A stretch of DNA of 56,504 nt from Novacetimonas cocois (GCF_003311635.1 NZ_QEXL01000007.1:85124-141627); one strand, 5' to 3'; positions 9,010-18,964 are shown, counted from the first letter of the stretch. The notes: generated from the letters alone by a model not told the origin. Made by a program: numbers and translations.

Positions 9010-10302
9010 TCAGTAACGATACAGATCATTCTTGAACGGCCCGTTGACGGGCACGTCGATATATTCCGCCTGCTTTTTCGTCAGCTTCGACAGGTGCGCG
9101 CCGACCTTCGCCAGATGCAGGAAGGCGACCTTCTCATCCAGGTGCTTGGGCAGGGTATAGACCTTGTTTTCGTACTTGCCCTCGGGCGCGGTCCACAGCT
9201 CGATCTGCGCCAGCGTCTGGTTGGTGAACGACGCGGACATGACGAAGGACGGATGGCCCGTGGCATTGCCAAGGTTCACCAGGCGGCCTTCGGACAGGAT
9301 GATCAGGCGCTTGCCATCGGGGAAGATGACCTCGTCCACCTGCGGCTTGATGTTGTCCCACTTGAAGTTGCGCAGCGCGCTGATCTGGATTTCGGAATCG
9401 AAATGCCCGATGTTGCACACGATGGCGCGGTTCTTCATCTCGCGCATGTGGTCGATGGTGATGACGTCCTCGTTGCCCGTCGCGGTGACGAAGATGTCGC
9501 CACGCGGCGCGGCCTCTTCCATCGTCACGACCTCATAGCCTTCCATCGCGGCCTGCAGGGCGCAGATGGGATCGACCTCGGTCACCTGCACGCGGCAGCC
9601 CGCGTTGCGCAGGGACGCGGCCGACCCCTTGCCCACGTCGCCATAGCCCGCGACGACCGCGATCTTGCCCGCCATCATGACGTCGGTGCCGCGACGGATC
9701 GCGTCCACCAGGCTTTCGCGGCAGCCATACAGGTTGTCGAACTTCGACTTCGTCACGCTGTCGTTGACGTTGATGGCCGGAACCTTCAGCAGGCCCTTCT
9801 TGGTCATTTCCCACAGGCGGTGCACGCCCGTCGTGGTCTCTTCCGACAGGCCGCGCACCTCTTCAAGCATATGGGGATACTTGTCGTGCATCAGCGTCGT
9901 CAGGTCCCCGCCATCGTCGAGGATCATGTTCGGCGTCCAGCCATCGGGACCCTTGATGGTCTGTTCGATGCACCACCAGAATTCGTCTTCCGTCAGGCCC
10001 TTCCACGCGAACACGGGCACGCCCGTCGCCGCGATCGCAGCCGCCGCCTGGTCCTGGGTGGAGAAGATGTTGCACGACGACCAGCGCACGGTCGCGCCCA
10101 GCGCGGTCAGCGTCTCGATCAGGACGGCGGTCTGGATGGTCATGTGCAGACAGCCCGCGATGCGCGCACCCTTGAGCGGCTGGGACTTGCCATATTCCGC
10201 GCGCAGCGCCATCAGGCCGGGCATTTCCCCTTCGGCGATGGCGATTTCCTTACGTCCCCAATCGGCGAGGGAGATGTCCTTGACCTTGTAATCTGTCGTC
10301 AT
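9010..10302 (-). CDS. ahcY: S-adenosylhomocysteinase
   Basis: Cytoplasmic NAD-dependent enzyme that hydrolyses S-adenosylhomocysteine to adenosine and homocysteine, closing the methylation cycle. The 430-residue protein begins [19 protein letters not shown] with AGGACAGG just upstream of ATG 10302; longer in-frame starts were rejected for that reason. The diagnostic blocks are present: [16 protein letters not shown], the NAD-binding [13 protein letters not shown], and the C-terminal YKYR-type end (NDLYRY). I looked for an S-adenosylhomocysteine riboswitch in the 120 bases upstream and did not recognise one. Confidence 0.97.
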   Translation of the reverse strand: MTTDYKVKDISLADWGRKEIAIAEGEMPGLMALRAEYGKSQPLKGARIAGCLHMTIQTAVLIETLTALGATVRWSSCNIFSTQDQAAAAIAATGVPVFAWKGLTEDEFWWCIEQTIKGPDGWTPNMILDDGGDLTTLMHDKYPHMLEEVRGLSEETTTGVHRLWEMTKKGLLKVPAINVNDSVTKSKFDNLYGCRESLVDAIRRGTDVMMAGKIAVVAGYGDVGKGSAASLRNAGCRVQVTEVDPICALQAAMEGYEVVTMEEAAPRGDIFVTATGNEDVITIDHMREMKNRAIVCNIGHFDSEIQISALRNFKWDNIKPQVDEVIFPDGKRLIILSEGRLVNLGNATGHPSFVMSASFTNQTLAQIELWTAPEGKYENKVYTLPKHLDEKVAFLHLAKVGAHLSKLTKKQAEYIDVPVNGPFKNDLYRY

Positions 10303-10424
10303 GACCTGTCCTGAATTTATTGTTTGACGGAGGTGGGTATAGCCTCTTCCCCCCGATGGATCCAGAGCGCGCGGCCATGTACGCCCTGGGGAGACGGGGC
10401 CTGACGCATGCAACGCGCAAGGGG

Positions 10425-11462
10425 TCATCGCGTTTGCGCGGCGACCTCCTCGGCCTGTCGCAGGATGCGCACGAAGTTGCCGCCCCACAGGGCCGCGATC
10501 TGCGCGTGGTCATAGCCACGGCGCATCAGCTCCGCCGTCAGGTTGGGCGCCTGCGCCGCGTTGGCCCATCCCTCGATCCCGCCGCCGCCGTCAAAGTCGG
10601 AGGAGATGCCGACATGCGCGATGCCGATGCGCCTGACCGCGTAATCGATATGGTCGACGAAGTCCGCGACGCCGACGCGATGGGTCTGGCGCACGTCGCG
10701 CGGGCACAGGAACGCATCCATCGCGGTGATGTGGATCACACCCCCACATGCCTTGAGCGCATCAAGCTGCCCGTCATCGAGGTTGCGCGGATGGTCGCAC
10801 AGGGCGCGCACGCATGAATGGCTGGCGAAGACCGGCGCGCGCGACAGTTCGACGGCCTGCATCATCGTCTTGCGCGACGTGTGCGACACGTCCACCAGCA
10901 TGCCCAGCCGGTTCATCTCCGCCACCGCCGCGCGGCCCAGCGCCGACAGCCCGCCATGGGGCTCCGCCTCGTCGCCGAGGTGGGCCATCGGGCGCGCCGA
11001 ATCCGCCAGCGCGTTGTGCCCGTTATGCGTCAGCGTCATGTAACGCGCGCCGCGCGCCCGGAACTGCGCCAGCAGGCCCAGGTCCTCGCCAATGGTGTAT
11101 CCGTTTTCCACCGCCGGGATGATCGCGACCTCCCCCGCCGCATGCGCCGCCAGCAGGGCGTCGGCGGTGTCGCACACCCGCACGCCCGGCACGTCGCCCG
11201 CGCGCGCGATGACGTCGAGCATCGCCAGCGCCTTGGCCGACGCGCCGGCATGGCCCGCATCGCTGACCGGCCCCTGCCCCACATAGGCGACAAGGCACGC
11301 GGCCCCCATGCCGCCCTCGCGCATTTTCGGCAGGTCCACGCAGCGCGAGGACGCGCCGGTCGCGAAATCGCCCCGGTCGGGCCAGGGGATATCGACGTGG
11401 GTGTCGAGTGTCAGGATCGAACGGTGCATCGCCTGCACCGCGGAGATGGTTGGTTCATTCAT
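10425..11462 (-). CDS. Membrane dipeptidase family (peptidase M19)
   Basis: Zinc-dependent dipeptidase of the renal-dipeptidase family, often acting on D-containing or otherwise unusual dipeptides. The 345-residue protein shows the metal-ligand pattern: DTHVDIPW (His/Asp), AVENG (bridging Glu), [10 protein letters not shown] (His) and [10 protein letters not shown] (His), then the conserved [11 protein letters not shown] 11462 is chosen because AGGA lies 8 bases upstream; two earlier in-frame starts are possible. No signal peptide is evident, so it is probably cytoplasmic. It is divergent from the aldo/keto reductase. Confidence 0.9.
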   Translation of the reverse strand: MNEPTISAVQAMHRSILTLDTHVDIPWPDRGDFATGASSRCVDLPKMREGGMGAACLVAYVGQGPVSDAGHAGASAKALAMLDVIARAGDVPGVRVCDTADALLAAHAAGEVAIIPAVENGYTIGEDLGLLAQFRARGARYMTLTHNGHNALADSARPMAHLGDEAEPHGGLSALGRAAVAEMNRLGMLVDVSHTSRKTMMQAVELSRAPVFASHSCVRALCDHPRNLDDGQLDALKACGGVIHITAMDAFLCPRDVRQTHRVGVADFVDHIDYAVRRIGIAHVGISSDFDGGGGIEGWANAAQAPNLTAELMRRGYDHAQIAALWGGNFVRILRQAEEVAAQTR

Positions 11463-11643
11463 GGCTGTCATCCTTTTGCCACAATGAAGCATACGCAGGG
11501 CTGTCCTGAAAACCGGGCATTAAACCGATATGCCCCGGGGGCGTTAGTCTGGGGACTGGCTACTCCATCCCTCCGGTCGATCCACGCCGGTGCGCCCCCG
11601 CGCGCCGGCAGGCCGGACACTCAGCGAGGCGAAGGAACCAAAA

Positions 11644-12474
11644 ATGCAGAACATTCCCCTGTTGCGCCTGAATGACGGGCACAAGATCCCGGCCATCGGC
11701 TATGGCACGTATCCCCTGGACAACCCGCAGGCCGAAAAGGCCGTGCGCGAGGCACTGGACTGCGGATACCGCCTGTTCGACACGGCCGCCAACTATGGCA
11801 ACGAATCCGGGGTCGGCACCGGCCTTATCAGCTATGACGTGGGGCGCGGCGACATCTTCGTCACCACCAAGCTGCGCGGGCGCGACCAGGGGTATGACAG
11901 CACCCTGCGCGCCTTTGACGCCAGCCTGCAGCGCCTGAAGATGAGCTATATCGACCTCTACCTGATCCACTGGCCCCTGCCGATGAAGGACCAGTATGTC
12001 GAAAGCTGGAAGGCGCTGGTGCAGCTGCAGAAGGACGGTCGCGTGCGCTCCATCGGGGTGTCGAACTTCCTGCCCGAACATATCGAGCGCATCATCGACG
12101 CCACCGGCGTGACGCCCGCGGTCAACCAGATCGAGCTGCATGTCGATTTCGCGCAGAAGGAATCCCTTGCCCTGCACAAAAAGCTGGGCATCCTGACCGA
12201 GGCATGGAGTCCGCTGGGCCGTGGCAGCGTGCTGGAAAACCCGGTCGTTGGCCGGATCGCGCAGCACCATAACCGCACGCCCGCGCAGATCCTGCTGCGC
12301 TGGATCATTCAGGTCGGGGCCGTTCCCCTGCCCAAGAGCGCGCATCCCGAACGCATGAAGAAGAATATCGAGGTCTTCGATTTCGAGCTGTCGGATACGG
12401 ACATGCGCGACCTCGACGCGCTGGACGGCAACAACCGCACCGGCCCCGACCCCGCCACCTGCACCGAGGAATAA
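11644..12474 (+). CDS. Aldo/keto reductase
   Basis: NADPH-dependent (beta/alpha)8-barrel oxidoreductase; family members include 2,5-diketo-D-gluconate reductases, a plausible role in an acetic acid bacterium. The 276-residue protein has the catalytic tetrad: Asp and Tyr in FDTAANYGNE, Lys in VTTKLRG and His in YLIHWPLP. The NADP-binding stretch (PLPKSAHPERMKKNI) is near the C-terminus. ATG 11644 has AAGGA 6 bases upstream. The substrate cannot be told from sequence. Confidence 0.92.
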   Translation: MQNIPLLRLNDGHKIPAIGYGTYPLDNPQAEKAVREALDCGYRLFDTAANYGNESGVGTGLISYDVGRGDIFVTTKLRGRDQGYDSTLRAFDASLQRLKMSYIDLYLIHWPLPMKDQYVESWKALVQLQKDGRVRSIGVSNFLPEHIERIIDATGVTPAVNQIELHVDFAQKESLALHKKLGILTEAWSPLGRGSVLENPVVGRIAQHHNRTPAQILLRWIIQVGAVPLPKSAHPERMKKNIEVFDFELSDTDMRDLDALDGNNRTGPDPATCTEE

Positions 12475-12693
12475 GCACGCGGACCGGGACGTGATGCCCC
12501 GGTTCGGGCAACGGTCCCGGCCCCGGTTACGGTCCTCGACACCATCTCGGTGGTCGGCGACTGCCCCGGCCTGAAGGACGCCGCCCGCCCATGATCCCGT
12601 TCCGCGCCGCCTGCGTGCCGGACGGGGTTCAGGGCGGGCGGCCTTTGGCCATTCCCGCCCTGTCGGGGGCAATGCGCCCCGGTCAGGGCCGCG

Positions 12694-13284
12694 TCAGGCC
12701 ATCCCGGCGGACGGCGTGGCGCATGGCCGCATCGCCGTGGCGTAAAGCGGCGCGCGATGCAGCGCCGGTCGCGTCACCCGCGCCCCCAGCCAGTATCCCG
12801 CCCCCGCCAGGCACGCGCCCAGCAGCGTGATGGCCGGCATCAGCCGCGCGGCCACGCCCTCATGCGCGCTGACGTCATGCAGGGCGGCGCGGGCGTCATC
12901 ATCATGCCCGGCCTGCGCCGCCGCCGTGGCCGCCAGCAGGCGGCGTTCGGTTTCGGTAACGCGCATCACCCCGGCCATCGCGATATCAGGCAGCGGCAGG
13001 CGCTGGCGCGACATCCATCCCAGCGCATTGTCGAAAGCCCGCGCGACATCGGCGAATTCACGGCGATTGCACGGCAGGAACAACCCGAGTGGCGGTCGCG
13101 CGTTCACCGACAGGCCAGCACCGTGCGCATCCACGGAACATGACGGTATCTGTCGTGCGGGGCCGACCAGACGGCGGACGGTCCATACCGCCAGTCGTTC
13201 ACCACAGGGAAGATCGGACAGAACGGTTGCATAACAGGACATGGCTTTTCCGGACACGGGATGTCCGGCTCCTTGAGGGTTCAT
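12694..13284 (-). CDS. Unrecognised protein with C-terminal membrane segment
   Basis: 196 residues, no family recognised. A central helical region (ETERRLLAATAAAQAGHDDD) precedes one hydrophobic segment (LMPAITLLGACLAGAGYWLG), suggesting a single-pass inner-membrane protein with a long N-terminal cytoplasmic part. Two starts are possible: ATG 13284 with GGGAACAGG upstream, or ATG 13242 with GGAAAA. Immediately upstream is an AT-rich site resembling a Fur box, so expression may respond to iron. Other frames here are also open, so coding confidence is moderate. Confidence 0.55.
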   Translation of the reverse strand: MNPQGAGHPVSGKAMSCYATVLSDLPCGERLAVWTVRRLVGPARQIPSCSVDAHGAGLSVNARPPLGLFLPCNRREFADVARAFDNALGWMSRQRLPLPDIAMAGVMRVTETERRLLAATAAAQAGHDDDARAALHDVSAHEGVAARLMPAITLLGACLAGAGYWLGARVTRPALHRAPLYATAMRPCATPSAGMA

Positions 13285-13303
13285 CCTGTTCCCGACCTTA
13301 GAT

Positions 13304-13322
13304 GATAATAATTCTTATTTTC
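13304..13322. promoter_or_regulatory. Fur-box-like site
   Basis: GATAATAATTCTTATTTTC matches 14 of 19 positions of the classical Fur consensus by my count. It lies 20 bases upstream of the unrecognised membrane protein's longer start and within a locally AT-rich stretch, where a promoter would be expected. Confidence 0.4.
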
Positions 13323-13423
13323 AATAGAAAAATCGCCCTGTCCCTCACTTTCCCCTGAACATGAAAACGCCCCGCGCATCAGAACGGCGCGATGGCCCGA
13401 AACCAGTCCGGCGATAAAAGTTC

Positions 13424-13505
13424 AAAAGTTTCTGGGTGCCGCCTTTTTTTCAGAAATGCGGCGTTCTCCGAAGCTTTTTGCAAAAAGCTTCACCAAAAAC
13501 TTCTT
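13424..13505 (-). repeat. Dispersed palindromic repeat, copy B
   Basis: Copy in inverted orientation, with GCCGCC-type hairpin, perfect GAAGCTTTTTGCAAAAAGCTTC and complementary outer arms (AAAAGTTTCTGGGTG and CACCAAAAACTT). It lies just downstream of the cysG 3' end. Confidence 0.85.
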
Positions 13506-13555
13506 CCGGATTTACAGGGCGTCCCATACGGGGGCGGGTCGAAACGCCGCTGCCA

Positions 13556-14953
13556 TCAGGGCGAGATCACGCGATGGCTGACCACCTGCCCCACGATCAC
13601 CAGCGCGGGGCTGCCCACGTCACTGTCACGGGCTAGCGCCGGCAGGGTCGCCAGCGTGCCGGTAAAGACGCGCTGGTCCGGGCGGGTGCCGCGTTCGATG
13701 ATGGCGGCGGGCCAGTCGCCCGGCAGGCCATGACGCGTCAGCCCGGCGCACAGCGCGGGCAGGCTGGTCACCCCCATGTAAATGACGATCGTCTGTCCCG
13801 GACGCGCCATGCTGTCCCACGGCAGGTCCAGCACGCCATCGGCGCGGGCATGGCCGGTGACGAACATGCAGGACTGGGCACAGTCGCGGTGCGTCAGCGG
13901 AATCCCGGCATAGGCGGCGCACCCATTGGCCGCCGTGATGCCGGGGACGACCTGAAACGGCACGCGCGCCGCCATCAGGGCCTCGATTTCCTCCCCCCCG
14001 CGCCCGAAGACGAACGGGTCCCCGCCCTTGAGCCGCAGCACACGCTGGCCCAGCCGCGCGCGACGGACCAGTTCGGCATTGATGTCGGCCTGCGGCATGG
14101 TGTGGCGGTCGCGCTGCTTGCCCACGAACACCAGTTCCGCATCCCGCCGCACCCGGTCCAGCAGGTCAGGGGACAGCAGCTGGTCATACAGCACCGCATC
14201 CGCGTCCTGCATCAGGCGCAGCGCCCGCAGCGTCAGCAGGTCCGGGTCGCCCGGCCCCGCGCCGACCAGCCAGACCTCGCCCCCCGGCGCCTTCCCCGCG
14301 ACCAGATCGTCCAGAACCCGGCCCGCGCGCGCCATATCGCCCGCGCGGGCGGCCTGCGCCCCCGCCCCGTCCAGAAAGGCCTCCCACACGCGGCGGCGAC
14401 GCGTGATGTCGGGACACGCCGCGCCCACGTCCTGCCGCCGGGCACGCATGAACTCGGCCAGCGCGCCGGTGCCGTCGGGGATCATCGCCTCCACCTGCGC
14501 GCGCAGCCGCCGGGCAAGGACGGGGGCCGCGCCGCCGGTGGAAATGGCGATGCGCACCGCCCCGCGATGGACCTGCGCCGGCGTGATGAAGGTGGAGGGC
14601 TGGGGATCGTCCACGGCGCAGACCGGCACGTTCATCCCGCGCGCGATCGCCGCCACATGCCGGTTGAGCGCCCGGTCATCGGTCGCGGCATAGACAAGGC
14701 GGGATCCGGGAATGGCGGCCCGCAACGCGTCGTCCGACGCCTGCGCCGCGATATGGGTCAGCCGCCCCTCCTCCGCCCAGCGCCGCATGTCCGCCACCAG
14801 CCGCGTGGCGATGACGGAAATGCGCGCCCGGTGCGCCAGCAGCAGCCGCGTCTTGTTCACGGCAATGTCGCCGCCGCCGACCACCAGCACCGGCGCATCG
14901 TCAAGGCGCAGCGCCAGCGGAAACCATGCGGAATCGGAAGAGGACTGGGTCAT
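13556..14953 (-). CDS. cysG: Siroheme synthase (precorrin-2 dehydrogenase/ferrochelatase fused to uroporphyrinogen-III methyltransferase)
   Basis: Makes siroheme, the cofactor of sulfite and nitrite reductases. The 465-residue protein has an N-terminal NAD-binding dehydrogenase/ferrochelatase half (VLVVGGGDIAVNKTRLLL, then the STGGAAPVLARRLR block) and a C-terminal SAM-dependent methyltransferase half beginning at GEVWLVGAGPGDPDLLTL, with LRLKGGDPFVFGRGGEE and the PGITAANGCAAYAGIPLTHR block. Length and order match full trifunctional CysG. ATG 14953 is the start. No sulfite reductase genes are in the window. Confidence 0.95.
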   Translation of the reverse strand: MTQSSSDSAWFPLALRLDDAPVLVVGGGDIAVNKTRLLLAHRARISVIATRLVADMRRWAEEGRLTHIAAQASDDALRAAIPGSRLVYAATDDRALNRHVAAIARGMNVPVCAVDDPQPSTFITPAQVHRGAVRIAISTGGAAPVLARRLRAQVEAMIPDGTGALAEFMRARRQDVGAACPDITRRRRVWEAFLDGAGAQAARAGDMARAGRVLDDLVAGKAPGGEVWLVGAGPGDPDLLTLRALRLMQDADAVLYDQLLSPDLLDRVRRDAELVFVGKQRDRHTMPQADINAELVRRARLGQRVLRLKGGDPFVFGRGGEEIEALMAARVPFQVVPGITAANGCAAYAGIPLTHRDCAQSCMFVTGHARADGVLDLPWDSMARPGQTIVIYMGVTSLPALCAGLTRHGLPGDWPAAIIERGTRPDQRVFTGTLATLPALARDSDVGSPALVIVGQVVSHRVISP

Positions 14954-15032
14954 GCATCATTCCCCGGCCCCGGCCGGTGGCTCCAACACACTGTGGGACT
15001 GTCTGAAAATAACCTGCTGATAGAAATAACAG

Positions 15033-15112
15033 AAGTTTCCGGGTGTCGTCCGTTATCCAAAAAGGCGACGTCGTGCGAAGCTTTCTGAAAAAAGCTTCAC
15101 CAGAAACTTTCC
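15033..15112 (-). repeat. Dispersed palindromic repeat, copy C
   Basis: Diverged copy: the main palindrome reads GAAGCTTTCTGAAAAAAGCTTC and the second hairpin has decayed, while the outer arms (AAGTTTCCGGGTG, CACCAGAAACTT) remain. It lies between a small lipoprotein gene and cysG. Confidence 0.75.
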
Positions 15113-15244
15113 ATCATTCCGGTGCATTACCGGACCTGGCGTTACCGGGCCTGCCTTTTCAGGCGGCCTCCAGACGACGCACGCCCTGCCCGCGCCCCGG
15201 CGCAGGGACGACGCGGCAGGCGGCCATGCCGGGCATGGGATGGG

Positions 15245-15394
15245 TCAGTAGGAGGAGACTTTCTTCAGCCCCTCGGCATAGCCCCAGCGCTGCCAGTCGG
15301 CGCGGCGGTCCACCTTTCCCGGCGTGACAGAAGAACAGGCCGCCAGCGCAAGCACGAAGGCAAACAGGCCAAGAACATGGACAAAGCGGGTCAA
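15245..15394 (-). CDS. Small lipoprotein
   Basis: A 49-residue predicted outer-membrane or inner-membrane lipoprotein. TTG at 15394 is chosen as start because GGAGG lies 5 bases upstream; an in-frame upstream ATG at 15451 lacks a ribosome site. The signal sequence [13 protein letters not shown] ends in a lipobox, leaving a mature peptide of about 30 residues with an aromatic/basic tail ([18 protein letters not shown]). No known family is recognised. It would be missed by gene callers that require ATG or a longer length. Confidence 0.6.
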   Translation of the reverse strand: MTRFVHVLGLFAFVLALAACSSVTPGKVDRRADWQRWGYAEGLKKVSSY

Positions 15395-15619
15395 GCAAGC
15401 CTCCAGCACGACAGGGTGGGCAACATAACAGAAAAGCATCCCCCCGGTCACGACCCATCATGCCACGACCCGCGATACAGCGGATGTTTGCATATTGCGC
15501 CCGCCGCGCTGATACCCCAAAGGAAAGGGAAAGGGCCCGCGCCGGCATGGCGAAATCCCGCCGCGACGGGCCATGTTCCGACACCGACCCGCCTTCCGGC
15601 ACTGACTGAGGACAGCCCC

Positions 15620-16486
15620 ATGACCACCCCGCACATGACCATCGCGCGCACCGTCCGTGGCCTGCGCATCATTGCCACGCCATGGAAACGCGCCGGGCTG
15701 CGCGTGGGCGTGGTCCCCACGATGGGCGCCCTGCACGAAGGGCACCTGTCGCTGGTCCGTGCCGCGCGCGCGATGTGCGACCGGGTGATCGTCACCATAT
15801 TCGTCAACCCGAAGCAGTTCGACGATGCCTCCGACCTTGCCGCCTATCCCCGCACGGAAGAAGCCGACGCCGCCCTGCTGCGCGAGGCCGGGGTGGACGT
15901 GCTGTATGTCCCCGACGCGGCGGAGATGTATCCCCCCGGATTCGCCACCACCATTTCGGTGCGCGGCGTGTCCGAAGGGCTGTGCGGCGGGGCGCGGCCC
16001 GGCCATTTCGACGGCGTGGCGACGGTGGTGTGCAAGCTGCTGATGCAGACGCTGGCCGACCATGCCTTTTTCGGGGAAAAGGATTTCCAGCAGGTGCATG
16101 TCGTGCGCCGCATGGTGACCGACCTGAACCTGCCGGTGGATATCGTCACCTGCCCCACCCGGCGGGAGGAGGACGGGCTGGCGATGTCATCGCGCAACCG
16201 CCGCCTGTCGGCCGATGCCCGCGCCCGCGCCCGCGCCCTGCCGCAGGTTCTGCAACGCTGCGCCGGACGCATCACGGCCGGGGAGACCCCATCCGCCGCG
16301 ATGGAACAGGCGCGCGCGGACCTGCTGGCGGCGGGATTTGACGCGGTGGATTACCTCGAACTCCGCGCCGCGTCCGACCTTGTGCCCCTGATGGACACCC
16401 CCACCGCGCCCGCGCGCCTGCTGGCGGCGGCATGGCTGGATTCGGTGCGGCTGATCGACGGGGTGGATGTCGCGCCGGTCGGCTGA
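15620..16486 (+). CDS. panC: Pantoate--beta-alanine ligase
   Basis: ATP-dependent condensation of pantoate and beta-alanine to pantothenate, the precursor of coenzyme A; cytoplasmic. The 288-residue protein has the nucleotide-binding [15 protein letters not shown] (HIGH-like), IFVNPKQF, the [14 protein letters not shown] loop, FFGEKDFQQ and the KMSKS-like [12 protein letters not shown] 15620 has GAGGA 7 bases upstream. The frame stays open further upstream but that part does not look like PanC. No panB or panD is adjacent. Confidence 0.95.
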   Translation: MTTPHMTIARTVRGLRIIATPWKRAGLRVGVVPTMGALHEGHLSLVRAARAMCDRVIVTIFVNPKQFDDASDLAAYPRTEEADAALLREAGVDVLYVPDAAEMYPPGFATTISVRGVSEGLCGGARPGHFDGVATVVCKLLMQTLADHAFFGEKDFQQVHVVRRMVTDLNLPVDIVTCPTRREEDGLAMSSRNRRLSADARARARALPQVLQRCAGRITAGETPSAAMEQARADLLAAGFDAVDYLELRAASDLVPLMDTPTAPARLLAAAWLDSVRLIDGVDVAPVG

Positions 16487-16553
16487 GCGGGACGGAGGGA
16501 GCATCGTTATCCCCTCATCCCGGCCTGCCTTCGGGATGAAAGGAATTGCCGAA

Positions 16554-16632
16554 GAAGTTTCCGGGTGCCGCCTTTTTTCAAAAGGGCGGCGTTCTTTCGA
16601 AGCTTTTTGCAAAAAGCTTCACCAAAAACTTC
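16554..16632 (-). repeat. Dispersed palindromic repeat, copy D
   Basis: Well-conserved copy with both hairpins intact (GCCGCCTTTTTT...AAAGGGCGGC and the GAAGCTTTTTGCAAAAAGCTTC palindrome). It lies between the convergent panC and Trm112-like genes, fitting a terminator role for both. Confidence 0.88.
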
Positions 16633-16661
16633 CTGCTGTCTTATCGAAGCCGCGTGGGCGA

Positions 16662-16856
16662 TCAGGGGGCGAGACGACGCGCCTCGTCCGGCAGCATGAT
16701 GGGGATGCCATCGCGAATCGGGAACGCAAGGCCCGCGCGTCTGCTGATCAGCTCGCCCGCCTCGCGGTCATAAATCAGCGGCCCCTTGGTCACCGGGCAC
16801 ACCAGCACCGACAGAAGCCGCGGGTCAAGCGGGGGAGAAGTGGGCTTATCGGTCAT
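16662..16856 (-). CDS. Trm112/UPF0434 family protein
   Basis: 64-residue small protein of the Trm112 family, whose eukaryotic and archaeal members activate SAM-dependent methyltransferases. The core is [18 protein letters not shown] followed by [20 protein letters not shown], the family signature. Only one cysteine of the zinc knuckle is present, as usual in bacterial UPF0434 proteins. ATG 16856 has GGAGG 7 bases upstream, so the longer GTG-initiated reading is rejected. It lies 33 bases downstream of the Lon-N gene and is probably cotranscribed. Confidence 0.9.
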   Translation of the reverse strand: MTDKPTSPPLDPRLLSVLVCPVTKGPLIYDREAGELISRRAGLAFPIRDGIPIMLPDEARRLAP

Positions 16857-16889
16857 GAGGACGCCTCCGGCATAAGTCACGATGGGAAT

Positions 16890-17639
16890 TCACGATGGGG
16901 ATGCACCCTCGTCCGGCTCATGTCCAGCCATCTCCAGCAGCATGCGCAGCGTATTGGCGCGTTCCGCCAGGCTGCCCGATTCCAGAAGCGCCTGTTTTTC
17001 CGCCGTGGCAAAGGGACAGATCATCGGCAGCATCACCAGCAGCGTCGCGTCGTCCATTTCATGCAGCGCGTCCCACTGGGTACTCAGCCCCTGCTGCGCG
17101 CAGAACCGGCGCAGCGACTCCAGCAGGCGCTCGCGGTCATAGACGACCTCCTCTTCCGGGTCGGTCAGGTCGGCCGCGAACCCCGACACGTCGATCCGCG
17201 CCACGCGATACCCCCGCCGCAGCCCCGCCTCCCGCAGGAGGCGAAAGCGCGCCAGCCCCGTCAGCGTGATGCCATAGGTGCCATCGGCCCGTTCGGTCAT
17301 GGAGGTGATGCGCCCGATGCATCCCACGGAATAAAGCGGGGGGTTGTCGTCGGGATCGCCATGACTGTCGTCGGACACCACCATGCCGCGCCGTTCACGC
17401 GGCTGGATCATGCCGATCATCCGCCCCTCCCGCAGGGCGTCCTCCACCAGCGCCACGTAACGCGGCTCGAACACGTTGAGCGGCAGCTTGCCATGCGGCA
17501 GCAAAAGCGCCTCGTCCAGAGGAAACAGGCCGATTTCCGCCGGAAAATCCGCCAGCGTCATGTCCTGGATCAGCGGGATGCGGCGGGGGATGCCGTCATG
17601 TTCGACGACAGTGCCCAGCGGGTCATGGCGTGGCGTCAT
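16890..17639 (-). CDS. LON peptidase substrate-binding (Lon N-terminal/PUA-like) domain protein
   Basis: 249-residue stand-alone Lon-N domain without ATPase or protease parts. The diagnostic N-terminal block reads IGLFPLDEALLLPHGKLPLNVFEPRY, followed by alternating strands and a helical C-terminal half. Function of these proteins is unclear; a role in protein quality control is assumed from the domain. The start overlaps the stop of the upstream YbbN-like gene by four bases (ATGA), indicating translational coupling and a shared proteostasis theme. Confidence 0.88.
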   Translation of the reverse strand: MTPRHDPLGTVVEHDGIPRRIPLIQDMTLADFPAEIGLFPLDEALLLPHGKLPLNVFEPRYVALVEDALREGRMIGMIQPRERRGMVVSDDSHGDPDDNPPLYSVGCIGRITSMTERADGTYGITLTGLARFRLLREAGLRRGYRVARIDVSGFAADLTDPEEEVVYDRERLLESLRRFCAQQGLSTQWDALHEMDDATLLVMLPMICPFATAEKQALLESGSLAERANTLRMLLEMAGHEPDEGASPS

Positions 17640-18613
17640 GAAAACAGCAGCGAGGACATGCGCCGGCGCGCGGCGACGGTGGCGGGATCGTCATGGCCCC
17701 ATGCCTCGAACAGGCGGATCAGCTGCAGGCGCGCGGCATCGTCATTCCACGACCGGTCCTCCTTCATGATCGTCAGCAGTTCGTCCGCGGCCTCGGCCTT
17801 CTTGCCCGCCGCGTTCAGCGCGCTCGACAGTTCGAATCGGGCCGCGTAATCCTTCGGGTTGGCGGCAAGGCGGGCGCGCAGGCTCTCGGCCTCCTCCGCA
17901 GCCTTGCGTCCCTCGCGCTTGAGGTCGAGGGCCGCGCGCGCGCCCTTGATTTCCGCATGATCCGCGATCGCGGCCGGCACGTCGCGCAGGGCGTCGGCGG
18001 CCCCTTCCTCATCACCCATGACGATCAGCGCACGCACGAGGCCACCCCACGCGACGGGGTTTTCGGGCTCGATCTCCAGCACCTGCGAATAGGCGCTGGC
18101 GGCGGCCTCCGCCCGGCCTTCGTCGAGTTCCTTGCGCGCCATGTCGATCAGGTCGGCCGCCGGAAGCGCGCCGCCCGCGGCCTTGAGCACGCCTTCCACG
18201 AAACGGCGGACCTCGCTTTCGGGCTGGGCGCCCTGGAACAGGTCAAGGATCTGCCCCTGCCAGAAGGCGGCAACCAGCGGGATCGACTGCAGCGGCAGGC
18301 CGATCTTGCCCAGCTGCTGCGCCAGCGCCTGGTTGGCGTCCACGTCGATTTTCACCAGACGCACGCGCCCGCCCGCCGCCGTCACCACCTTTTCGATGAC
18401 CGGCGTCAGCTTCTTGCACGGCCCGCACCAGGCCGCCCAGAAATCGACAAGGACCGGGACCGTGCGGCTGGCATCGACCACATCACGCATGAAGGTGTTC
18501 TGGTTGCCATCCGAAATCACGCCCCCCCCCGGCGCGGATGCGGCACCCGGCGCGGCGGCCGGGGCGCCGGGACGCGCGTTGGGGGACGGGGACTGACCGA
18601 TGATATAGTCCAT
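17636..18613 (-). CDS. Thioredoxin-domain co-chaperone with TPR tail (YbbN/CnoX-like)
   Basis: 325-residue protein. A disordered Ala/Pro/Gly-rich N-terminus (about 8-32) is followed by a thioredoxin fold with the active site WCGPC (in FWAAWCGPCKK), then helical tetratricopeptide-like repeats to the C-terminus. YbbN/CnoX proteins pass oxidised clients to GroEL or DnaK. ATG 18613 (MDYIIGQ) has AAGG 7 bases upstream; upstream in-frame codons lack support. It is the first gene of an apparent operon with the Lon-N and Trm112 genes. Confidence 0.9.
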   Translation of the reverse strand: MDYIIGQSPSPNARPGAPAAAPGAASAPGGGVISDGNQNTFMRDVVDASRTVPVLVDFWAAWCGPCKKLTPVIEKVVTAAGGRVRLVKIDVDANQALAQQLGKIGLPLQSIPLVAAFWQGQILDLFQGAQPESEVRRFVEGVLKAAGGALPAADLIDMARKELDEGRAEAAASAYSQVLEIEPENPVAWGGLVRALIVMGDEEGAADALRDVPAAIADHAEIKGARAALDLKREGRKAAEEAESLRARLAANPKDYAARFELSSALNAAGKKAEAADELLTIMKEDRSWNDDAARLQLIRLFEAWGHDDPATVAARRRMSSLLFS

Positions 18614-18859
18614 GGAACCTTGATCCTGCCTTGGCTGTGTCACGGCCATCCGCGCCCCGGTGGCATCGGCCCGCGCCCTGCGGCACGGCCCCGCCTGCAT
18701 CCCCGGACGGGATGGCATCATTTCATACCGATAGATTGTCATTCCCACCGCGTCACGCAACCTCCGCCGCGTCAGATGAAAAAAAACATGCGCGGATGCA
18801 TTTTTCCCCCTTGCGCAACAGGCGCCTATTCCGTAAACACCCCTTCACCGACACGGAGC

Positions 18860-18934
18860 GCGGGCGTAGCTCAGGGGTAGAGCACAACCTTGCCAAGGTT
18901 GGGGTCGTGGGTTCGAATCCCATCGCCCGCTCCA
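18860..18934 (+). tRNA. tRNA-Gly (anticodon GCC)
   Basis: Full cloverleaf: acceptor stem GCGGGCG/CGCCCGC, D arm GCTC...GAGC, anticodon stem CAACC/GGTTG with loop TTGCCAA (anticodon GCC at 18892-18894), T arm GTGGG-TTCGAAT-CCCAT, and an encoded CCA end. It reads GGC codons. Confidence 0.97.
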
Positions 18935-18964
18935 GATTTTCCAAAAAAAATCAGACGGTTAAAG

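Noticed and set aside
10303-10424. S-adenosylhomocysteine riboswitch upstream of ahcY
   Set aside because: I could not find the conserved core bases or a plausible fold in the 120-base leader.
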